Positions 41,432-48,500 of a stretch of DNA of 64,000 nt are shown here, in pieces. The position numbers were made by a program, and so were the translations under genes. The stretch spans positions 1 through 64,000 of the forward strand of contig JAAWQX010000009.1 in the NCBI GenBank assembly GCA_022800755.1, given 5' to 3'. The notes under the pieces were generated by a model that saw nothing but the letters and a program-made list of their open reading frames with translations, searched no databases and had not been told where the DNA came from. This stretch comes from Oscillospiraceae bacterium (GTDB lineage Bacteria; Bacillota; Clostridia; Oscillospirales; Oscillospiraceae). Each line of letters starts with the position of its first letter. Position 1 is the first letter of the stretch.

Positions 41432-41969
41432 TTCGTTCCTCCCAGATCCGTGCCGCTTTCAGCACGGCCACATTGGTCTTCCCGTCGCGGATCTCGCCCC
41501 GCATACACCGCTCCGCCAGCTCCCGGAGCGGATATTTTTCCACATTCAGATATTCCCCCACATCCGGATGGGCCTGCTTCTGCGTCAGCCCCAGGGCCAG
41601 ATAAAGATGCAGCGTCTCCGTGCAGTACCCCGGTGTCGCGTACATCGCTCCCAGGTCAATGAGTTCCGCGCACTCCAACCCCGTCTCTTCGGACAGTTCC
41701 CGCAGCGCCGCCGCCCTGGGTTCCTCTCCCGGTTCCAGCTTCCCCGCCGGACACTCCAGCACCATTTTCCCAAAGGGATACCGGAACTGCCGCACGCAAT
41801 ACGCCGTCCCGTCATTGTCCACCGGCAATACCGCCACGCCGCCGGAGTGGTGTACCACCTCGCGCTTGGTCTTCTCCCCCGTATGCAAAGCGACCTCATC
41901 CAGCGTCACATCCACGATCACGCCGTGATATTTCGTCTCGCCGCTGAGCTTCGTCTCAAAATACTCCAC
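41424..41969 (-). CDS. Nudix hydrolase (ADP-ribose pyrophosphatase-like)
   Basis: This 181-residue protein has a full Nudix box, GKLEPGEEPRAAALRELSEETGL. The N-terminal part (ETKLSGETKYHGVIVDVTLDEVAL) resembles ADP-ribose pyrophosphatases, which recycle ADP-ribose to AMP and ribose 5-phosphate. The start is a GTG with GGAGG 8 nt upstream. It is the first gene of the wal operon here. Confidence 0.9.
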   Translation of the reverse strand: MEYFETKLSGETKYHGVIVDVTLDEVALHTGEKTKREVVHHSGGVAVLPVDNDGTAYCVRQFRYPFGKMVLECPAGKLEPGEEPRAAALRELSEETGLECAELIDLGAMYATPGYCTETLHLYLALGLTQKQAHPDVGEYLNVEKYPLRELAERCMRGEIRDGKTNVAVLKAARIWEERNG

Positions 41970-42014
41970 GTTCCATTCCTCCAGGCAACATTCCGCCAGA
42001 ATAATCTATCGTTC

Positions 42015-42023
42015 AGTATATCA
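42015..42023 (-). promoter_or_regulatory. Extended -10 promoter of the Nudix-wal operon
   Basis: TGATATACT is an extended -10 element on the minus strand. A weak -35 (TGGAAA) lies 17 bp upstream. Confidence 0.5.
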
Positions 42024-42113
42024 TAATCTTTCCCGGATTTCCATATATTTTGCATGGAAACCAATCATGAGTTGTAGTATCATTTTTTTGTATTCCAACA
42101 CGGAGGTGCCGTT

Positions 42114-42599
42114 ATGGCCACAGAAAGCATCACAGAAAGCGCGGTAGCGATCTACCTGGAGGAGCCGGAGTTACAGGAACTGGGGCTCCACATCCCCGTA
42201 TCGGCCCGGGAAGCCCGGGCGCTGATCTCTGACGTCATGCGCAAAGGCGGCCGGCAGCCCTGGGGGAAAATGGAGGTAGACATGTTTACATACGACGATT
42301 CCGTACTGCTCCTGGCGCGCCCCTCCGGCAAGGCGGTGAGCTGCTTCGTATTTGACGACCTGGAAGCGCTTTTGGGCGCGGCGCTGTCCCTGGACCCCGC
42401 CTCCCAATCCACGCTGATCTGGCTGGACGGCAGCTACTACCTCTTTTTCGGCCCCGGCGAGACCTGCCAAGCCCCGGCGTTGTACGAATACGGCCGGCGG
42501 CAAAGCTGTGACGACGGCAGCTTCGCCCACATCTCCGAGCACGGCAAAGTGCTCCTGGCGGGCCGGGCGGTATCGGAGCTTCGCCGGTACTTCGCCTGA
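42114..42599 (+). CDS. MecA-like adaptor protein
   Basis: This 161-residue protein begins ATESITESAVAIYL. It follows the MecA pattern: an N-terminal segment with ALISDVMRKGG and MEVDMFTYDDSVLLLAR, and a C-terminal segment with CFVFDDLEALLGAAL, LIWLDGSYYLFF and ISEHGKVLLAGRAVSELRRYF. MecA proteins hand substrates to the ClpC-ClpP protease. It is shorter than Bacillus MecA and divergent, so the adaptor role is inferred. A GGAGG site lies 7 nt before the ATG. It precedes smpB and ssrA. Confidence 0.7.
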   Translation: MATESITESAVAIYLEEPELQELGLHIPVSAREARALISDVMRKGGRQPWGKMEVDMFTYDDSVLLLARPSGKAVSCFVFDDLEALLGAALSLDPASQSTLIWLDGSYYLFFGPGETCQAPALYEYGRRQSCDDGSFAHISEHGKVLLAGRAVSELRRYFA

Positions 42600-42636
42600 T
42601 GACCTGAAAATGTAACTTTTAAAATCTCCCCATATG

Positions 42637-42645
42637 TGTTATAAT
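42637..42645 (+). promoter_or_regulatory. Extended -10 promoter of smpB with a 5' leader hairpin
   Basis: TGTTATAAT is an extended -10 box. The predicted start falls at the foot of a 9-bp hairpin (ACTGCCGCA/TGCGGCAGT, 42649-42680) which would cap the smpB mRNA. No T run follows, so this is not a terminator; it may protect the 5' end. Confidence 0.5.
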
Positions 42646-42706
42646 CAAACTGCCGCAGGAAATCCTTTCCATGCGGCAGTCTGACTGTGACAGGGGGTGC
42701 GCCGTC

Positions 42707-43171
42707 ATGTCGCCCAGAGCAAAGGGAAAAAAGGAGATCGCCGCGAACCGCAAAGCCTTTCACGATTACTTCGTTTTGGAGCGGTACGAAGCCGGCATCG
42801 AGCTCAAAGGCACGGAGGTCAAGTCCATCCGGGCCGGCAAACTGAATTTAAAAGACAGCTTCTGCGCGGTAAAAAACGGCGAACTGATCTGTTACGGAAT
42901 GCACATCAGCCCCTACGAGCAGGGCAACCGGTTCAACCCGGACCCGGTGCGCCCCCGCCGCCTTTTGATGCACAAGCGGGAGATCTTGAAACTCCAGCAG
43001 ACCGTGCAGCAGGACGGCAACGCCCTGATTCCGCTGTCGCTGTACTTCAAGGACGGCCGGGTGAAGCTGGAAGTGGGCCTGTGCAAAGGCAAAAAGCTGT
43101 ACGACAAGCGCGAATCGGAAGCGGAGCGTTCCGCCAAGCGCGAGATGGACCGGGCTTTAAAGCAGCGGTAA
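42707..43171 (+). CDS. smpB: SsrA-binding protein SmpB
   Basis: SmpB binds tmRNA and delivers it to stalled ribosomes for trans-translation. The 154-residue protein has the family motifs [29 protein letters not shown] and the C-terminal tail [19 protein letters not shown] that enters the mRNA channel. The ATG at 42707 matches the family start ([10 protein letters not shown]) after a GGGGG stretch. Its partner ssrA lies two features downstream. Confidence 0.96.
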   Translation: MSPRAKGKKEIAANRKAFHDYFVLERYEAGIELKGTEVKSIRAGKLNLKDSFCAVKNGELICYGMHISPYEQGNRFNPDPVRPRRLLMHKREILKLQQTVQQDGNALIPLSLYFKDGRVKLEVGLCKGKKLYDKRESEAERSAKREMDRALKQR

Positions 43172-43196
43172 ACCAAGGATAAAGGAGATACAAAAG

Positions 43197-43715
43197 ATGT
43201 CCAATCCCATCGTAACAATCGAAATGGAAAACGGCGGCGTCATCAAGGCGGAGCTGTACCCGGAGATCGCGCCGAACACGGTCAACAACTTCATATCCCT
43301 CATCAAAAAGGGCTATTATGACGGGATCATATTCCACCGGGTGATCCCCGGCTTCATGATCCAGGGCGGCGACCCGCTGGGCAAAGGCACCGGCGGCCCG
43401 GGCTACTGCATCAAGGGCGAGTTCGCGGCCAACGGCTTCCAGAACGACCTGCGCCACACGGCGGGGGTATTGTCCATGGCCCGCACCATGGCCCCGGACT
43501 CCGCAGGCAGCCAGTTTTTCATCATGCATGAAGACGCGCCCCACCTGGACCACCAGTACGCGGCTTTCGGCAAGGTAACGGAAGGCATGGACGTAGTAGA
43601 CGCCATCGCCAACACCCGCCGGGACTTCAACGACAAGCCCCGGGTCGAGCAAAAGATGAAGAAAGTCACGATCGAGACTTTCGGTGTAGACTACCCCGAA
43701 CCGGAAAAAGTCTAA
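43197..43715 (+). CDS. Peptidyl-prolyl cis-trans isomerase, cyclophilin type
   Basis: This 172-residue single-domain cyclophilin speeds Xaa-Pro isomerisation during folding. The active-site pattern is visible: FHRVIPGFMIQGGDP with catalytic Arg, SMARTMAPDSAGSQFFI and FGKV. No signal peptide is present, so it is cytoplasmic. A GGAG site lies 9 nt upstream. It is placed between smpB and ssrA. Confidence 0.94.
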   Translation: MSNPIVTIEMENGGVIKAELYPEIAPNTVNNFISLIKKGYYDGIIFHRVIPGFMIQGGDPLGKGTGGPGYCIKGEFAANGFQNDLRHTAGVLSMARTMAPDSAGSQFFIMHEDAPHLDHQYAAFGKVTEGMDVVDAIANTRRDFNDKPRVEQKMKKVTIETFGVDYPEPEKV

Positions 43716-43748
43716 TGTACCCCCGGGCTGGCCACAAACCCGCCCTCC

Positions 43749-43911
43749 AACTTCGTAGAATTTGCGCCCGCAGGCGCAAACAAAATCCAATCCATTTTTT
43801 GGGCAGCTTCGCCGCCCAAAAAATACCTCTCGCGTAGAAATTGTGCCCGCAGGGCGCGATTTCGCAGCGCATCCCCTCGACCGAAAGCCCAGCGAAGCGG
43901 GTTTCGGTCGA
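43749..43911 (+). repeat. Structured palindromic element, copy B
   Basis: This 163-bp counterpart of the element at 40577 has hairpin 1 TTTGCGCC/GGCGCAAA with the same CGCA loop (43761-43780). Hairpin 2 is around GGCAGCTTCGCCGCC, hairpin 3 is an 11-bp stem at 43838-43862, and hairpin 4 is TCGACCGAAA/TTTCGGTCGA (43877-43911). The linkers are nearly identical to copy A while stem bases change in pairs. It ends 9 bp before the tmRNA gene, and a further small palindrome (43912-43928) runs into the tmRNA 5' end. Confidence 0.8.
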
Positions 43912-43920
43912 ACACCCCAT

Positions 43921-44269
43921 GGGGGTGTCATGGTTTCGACGGGGGTGTAGAGGCAGAGATAGCGGGCGGATGCGCCTACCATCCTAAAAATGGGCAACCT
44001 TATAAATTAAAGAACAACAACAAGACTGTTCTTCTCGCTGCTTAAATAGCGAGCGTCGCCCCCGGGAGGCCCACGGCCCGGGCGGCGGCGTCGATGAGTG
44101 GGGAACGTGCGCGCGGTAAGCTTTGCCCGCGCCATGAACGATGAAGCTACCAAATCCCGCAGCATGAAGGCCTGCGGCGGGACGCGGGAATGTAAATGAC
44201 CCTCTGCGCCCGGAGAGGTCTCTGTCAAAGCGCTTTCGGACACGGGTTCAATTCCCGTCACCTCCACCA
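43921..44269 (+). ncRNA. ssrA: Transfer-messenger RNA (tmRNA)
   Basis: tmRNA rescues ribosomes stalled on broken mRNA and tags the nascent chain for proteolysis. The 349-nt gene has a tRNA-like end: GGGGGTG at the 5' end pairs with CACCTCC before the encoded CCA, and a T-arm with GGGTTCAATTCCC is present. The tag frame ends KNNNKTVLLAA-stop (TAA at 44043). Upstream in-frame codons are TTA and AAA, so no usual GCN/GNN resume codon is evident. No clear promoter lies directly upstream; copy B of the palindromic element abuts it. Confidence 0.95.
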
Positions 44270-44294
44270 CGTCGGGGCACACTGCGCTCCGACG

Positions 44295-44328
44295 AAAAAC
44301 GGCATCGCCTGTTGGCGGTGCCGTTTTC
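44295..44328 (+). terminator. tmRNA terminator
   Basis: The hairpin AAAACGGCATCGCC/GGCGGTGCCGTTTT with loop TGTT is followed by a short T run, 26 nt after the CCA end. Another small palindrome (CGTCGG/CCGACG) precedes it. Confidence 0.75.
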
Positions 44329-44360
44329 CTTACTCCGCTCCGGGGCCCCTCCTTTCCGAC

Positions 44361-44419
44361 CACGAACACGCCATTGAAATTGTGCTGTCGCACAATTTCC
44401 CGGGTTGTCTTTGTTCGTG
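44361..44419. repeat. Nested palindrome
   Basis: An outer inverted repeat CACGAAC/GTTCGTG encloses an inner GAAATTGTG/CACAATTTC with a 6-nt loop. It resembles the nested palindromes around 52285-52422 in design but not in sequence. No gene is seen in 44270-44504. Confidence 0.6.
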
Positions 44420-44454
44420 TCCGTAAGCGCGGGGAGCGTGCCGACTTTCTATCC

Positions 44455-44495
44455 CAAAAATGTACCAGCGGGAAGGCATAGACTTCCCGCTGGTA
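44455..44495 (-). terminator. Terminator of the SLH-protein operon
   Basis: A perfect 13-bp stem TACCAGCGGGAAG with a 7-nt loop is followed leftward by ATTTTTGG, 10 bp after the SLH gene stop. Confidence 0.8.
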
Positions 44496-44504
44496 TTACT
44501 TTTC

Positions 44505-45596
44505 TTATTTCCCTATCGTCTGACAAAAGCGCATCAAAATCGACGCGGCCTGCGCCCGCGTTGCGCTGCCTTTGGGCACCAGCGTCGTATCCGTCACGCC
44601 GCTGATGAGCTTCGCGCCCACCGCCCAGCGCAGAGCGTCGGCGGCGTAGCTGCTCACGTCCGCACGGTCGGCAAAGCCGGACAACTCCTTGCTCGCGGCG
44701 GTGCCGTACCCCTTATACGCCGCGTAGCGGTACAAAATCACGGCAAGCTGCTCCCGGGTGATATTGCTCTCCGGGGCAAAGGTGCCGTCGGGATAGCCGC
44801 TGGCGATACCCTTTTCCGTCGCCCAGGCGATGGCCTTGGCGTAGTACTTATCCGCCACCACGTCGCTGAACTTCGGCGCGCCCGCGGCGGGGCTGCCCTC
44901 CATACGGTACAGGATGGTCACGATCATCCCCCGGTTGGTGGTGGTATCCGGCGCGAAAGTCGTGCCCGTCATCCCGGACATCATGCCCTTTTCATACACG
45001 AACTTCACCGCGGAATAAAACCAGTGCCCGCTGTTCACATCAGCAAAGGGCATCGCCCCAGGCTTAGGACTCGGCGTCGGCGTCGGGGTAGGCGTGGGCA
45101 CAGACCCCGACACCGTCCCCGACCCGCCGCTGGACTGCTTCTGCTGGGTCTTAACGGTCGCGCCGTCCGCGTCCGCCAACGGCCGGGAATTCTCATCCAG
45201 CGCCGAGACCTTCACCGACCCCGGCATCGTGAAATCCTTCCCCACCGTCAAGGTCCCCAGGGTGATGGACCGCCCCCGGCCCAGGGGTTTGTCCCCGTTG
45301 ACCAGATATACCATCAGCGTGGTCACGCCGTTTTCCACCGACGGCCGCTGTTCCGGCTGAAACGCGGAAGCGTCGCTGGCCGCGAAGGCCGCGTCAGGAT
45401 ACTCCCCCTGGAACTGCAATTCCAGCTGCACCGCGTACACATCGGTACCGTCCAGATTTTCCAACGCCAAGGTAACTTTCCCGGACCCGGCGGGGGTATA
45501 CGCCAACACAGGAGCGCCGGCAGCCATCCCCACGCCGGACAGGATCCCCAACAGCAAAGTCACCGCCAAAAGCGCGCTGAGTAGTTTTCTTTTCAT
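44505..45596 (-). CDS. Cell-surface protein: cohesin-like domain plus three SLH repeats
   Basis: This 363-residue exported protein has a signal peptide (residues 1-26, ending MAAGA). A beta-sandwich domain at about 27-150 (VTLALENLDGTDVYAVQLELQFQG ...) resembles cohesin-like domains. A Thr/Pro linker near 170-185 and three S-layer homology repeats (FADVNSGHWFYSAVKF, FSDVVADKYYAKAI, FADRADVSSYAADAL) follow. SLH repeats bind secondary wall polymers. Its start overlaps the stop of the M60 peptidase gene by 4 nt; that partner carries a dockerin-like pair. A role as surface anchor for the peptidase is inferred. Confidence 0.82.
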   Translation of the reverse strand: MKRKLLSALLAVTLLLGILSGVGMAAGAPVLAYTPAGSGKVTLALENLDGTDVYAVQLELQFQGEYPDAAFAASDASAFQPEQRPSVENGVTTLMVYLVNGDKPLGRGRSITLGTLTVGKDFTMPGSVKVSALDENSRPLADADGATVKTQQKQSSGGSGTVSGSVPTPTPTPTPSPKPGAMPFADVNSGHWFYSAVKFVYEKGMMSGMTGTTFAPDTTTNRGMIVTILYRMEGSPAAGAPKFSDVVADKYYAKAIAWATEKGIASGYPDGTFAPESNITREQLAVILYRYAAYKGYGTAASKELSGFADRADVSSYAADALRWAVGAKLISGVTDTTLVPKGSATRAQAASILMRFCQTIGK

Positions 45597-48500
45597 TGAC
45601 CGCCGCCCTCCAGCACGATCACCGGCAGGTCCTCACCGCCGGGAGAATGGAACCACAGCGTCTCGGAGGTAGTGCGTCCGGAGGAAGTATCGTTGGGCAC
45701 ATCCGTGCGGAACATCTCCGCCCGAATCATACTGGGCAGGAGGTTGTCCCCCTTGCAGTGGTCGGCCTCCTGAAGTTCAGCCTCTTTTTGCACATTGGGC
45801 ACAAAGATAAAGATGCCGTCGCTGATATCGCTCACCGCGCCGTCTGCGGGAATCTCAGCGAACATCAGGCAGTAGCCGTCCACATCCCGGTCAACCGACC
45901 CGGTAACGACCTCGCCGTTCTCGTCGATGTTCGCGGTGGTAAAGCGGCCCTTGATCTTCACGTAGTTGTACACCGGATCGCCCCGGTAATTGCCGGCAAT
46001 GACCAGGGTCCCGGCGGGGATGACCTCGCCGTCGCCGTAGTGGTAATCGGATTGCAGCCGTCCGGCGAACCCGCCGTCCAGGAAGGACACATCATCCCCG
46101 GCGTAGCTGACCAGCAGCACATCCTCCGCCGCCATGTCCGCCGGCAGCCCCGTCACAGTGACGGTCAGCGCGTCGTAAGTCCAAATTCGAGTATCCTCGC
46201 TCCCCGCGCCGGGCTTATTGAAGTAGCACAGGAAGCTGTTCCGGTCGTCCACGGCCTGATTCTGGCTGAAATCGCCCTGCTTGGCGGTCACCACATTGCC
46301 GTCCGCGTCCGTCACTGTCACGGTGAACCCGCCGGAAGCCGGGACATTCGCGCCCACCAGCTTCAGTCCGGAAATAGACGTCTCCCGGTGCATGGCGAAG
46401 GTCACGGTATCCTCTGTCTTGGTCACGGCGTACTCGCCCGGGTCCACGGTCACGTCATACGCCACCCGGACTTCCCCGGCATCGGCACTGGACATCAGAT
46501 TACCCAAAATATCATAAGCCTTCACCTGGTAAGCGTAAGTCTTATGGTTCCCGGACCCGATGACATCCGTATAAGCCGTATCCCTGGTAAACCCGATGGA
46601 CACGCCGTTGCGCAGAATCTCATAACCCTGCATCTCCCCATTGATGCCGGACGGGTCGATGGAAATGACAATTTCATTGCTGCTCCCGGCCTTCATTTCC
46701 GCCCGGGCATTCACGCTGCCCGAAGCCGGGGACGCGCCCTCGAGCCTCGCTCTCCGGCTTGCGTCGCTGAGATACCACACCGCTCGGGACTCCGCGCCGT
46801 AAGCGGCCAGCTTGCTCTTTGTCTCGCCGCTCAAGACCATCCCCCAGCGGGTAAAGAACTCCGTCAGGTTTTTCCCGGCCACCCCGGAAGCGGTAAGCGC
46901 GACCTTATCGTCATAAGTCGCCGCGCCCTGGGTATAGGTCCCGGCTTTCCAGGCCTTAAAGAACCGGTTATAGAAACCCATGGGGTCGCTGCCGCCGTCG
47001 TAGGCCAGATGCAGCTGCCAGTACATGGCCAACTGCACGAACACGTCATTAGACGCGCCGGGATAGCCCTGTGCCACCTTAGTAAACGCGCCGGCGTACT
47101 TATTGCTCTTTTCCAACCGGGACGGCAGCACATTCGCCCCGCCGTCGTAGGTCTGGACCATGATGGAATAAATATTGTTGGTGATCTCCGCCCGGCCCAG
47201 CTTATCCATATTGTGTCCGATCTCATGGGCGATGCCCCAGCCGAACAGCTGATTGGCGGTAGCGCCCTCAGGCAGTTTATCGATGGGCTTGCCCCGCACC
47301 ATCCCGGCGCAGGAGCCGTAACCGATACCCACATGGTTGCCCGCGGCGTACATAAACGCCCCGGTAAACATCTGCATACAGCGGATATTCTGCCGTGTAG
47401 TCATTTCGTTATTTTCATAGGTCCCGTCGATGCCCTGGGTGGTCATGCAGATATGGAGTAGGTCTTCCCAGGCCAGCACATTGTCATACAGCGTGTCCAC
47501 CATCGCGTCTCGTCCCGCTCCGGCGGTATAGCCCACGCCGCTGAGCACCGACTGCGCCGGAATGGACAGCAGCACGCTGGGCAAAGACAGTTCCGTCACA
47601 TTCAGGCAGTTTGTGGTCAGATTCGCCGAAGTCACGCCCACCTTGTCGGGATACGCCGTCAGCTCATCCACATACGCGCCGATGACGTCCCGGCGCTCCG
47701 CCTCGCTCATATCGTACCAATCCGCCAGTTCCAGCATGGGAATATCGGTGGCCTTGCGGATATGGAGCTGAATTTGCTCCGCGCCCTCGCCGCTGTAGGT
47801 CAAATACAAGCTGCCGCCCCGGGCGGTATTCTGACTGCCGATTTTCGGCACGGTGAGCACATTTTTGCCGTTTTGGAGCGTCCCCATCCCGGCCAGCCAG
47901 GTAGAAGCCTCCGCGTTATACTGGCTCGCGCTGACATTCACGCCCGCGCCGGCGGGGATACCGGTGGCGTAAACAGTAATGGTCTCCCCGGCCTTCGCCG
48001 CCACACCCATAGGCTGCAAGGCGCTGCCGGACTGGCCGAAGCTGCTTCCGTCCGCCCCGGCGCTGCGGGAATCGATGCCGTTGATAATGACCCCCAGGCT
48101 CTGCCCGTTCAGCAGTTCCCCGGCGAGGTTCAGTTCATCCGCCAGCACATCAACGTCCACATAATAATTCTTCTCATCGCTGTTCAGCCGCGCCTGCAGA
48201 CCTTCGATTTCCTCCGCGGTCACGCCGGCTCTGAGCTTTGTATGCAGTTCATCCGCAAACAGATCCTCGACCTGGTCCGGCAGACACCGGCTCTCGTCGT
48301 AACGAAGGAACATCAGCTCACACAAGCTCATGGGCGTATACGCCTGCTGCTCGATGGTGATGCCCATTTTCACAACATTTTTCGTCGGCTCGATGGGCAG
48401 CACGGCGAACTTGGTCACCGCGGGATTCCCTTTCACCGGCAGCCACTGGTTCACATCCTTGATATCCCCGCGTTCCGGGTCCGGTGCCACCACACGTCCC

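Noticed and set aside
44007-44393. Protein-coding frame over tmRNA
   Set aside because: The region is tmRNA; the VVEVTGIEPVSESA-type peptide is a familiar mis-annotation of the tmRNA 3' end.
45596-47461. Long plus-strand frame (621 codons) opposite the M60 peptidase
   Set aside because: His/Arg/Gly-rich antisense product typical of high-GC shadow frames; the opposite strand has clear domains.
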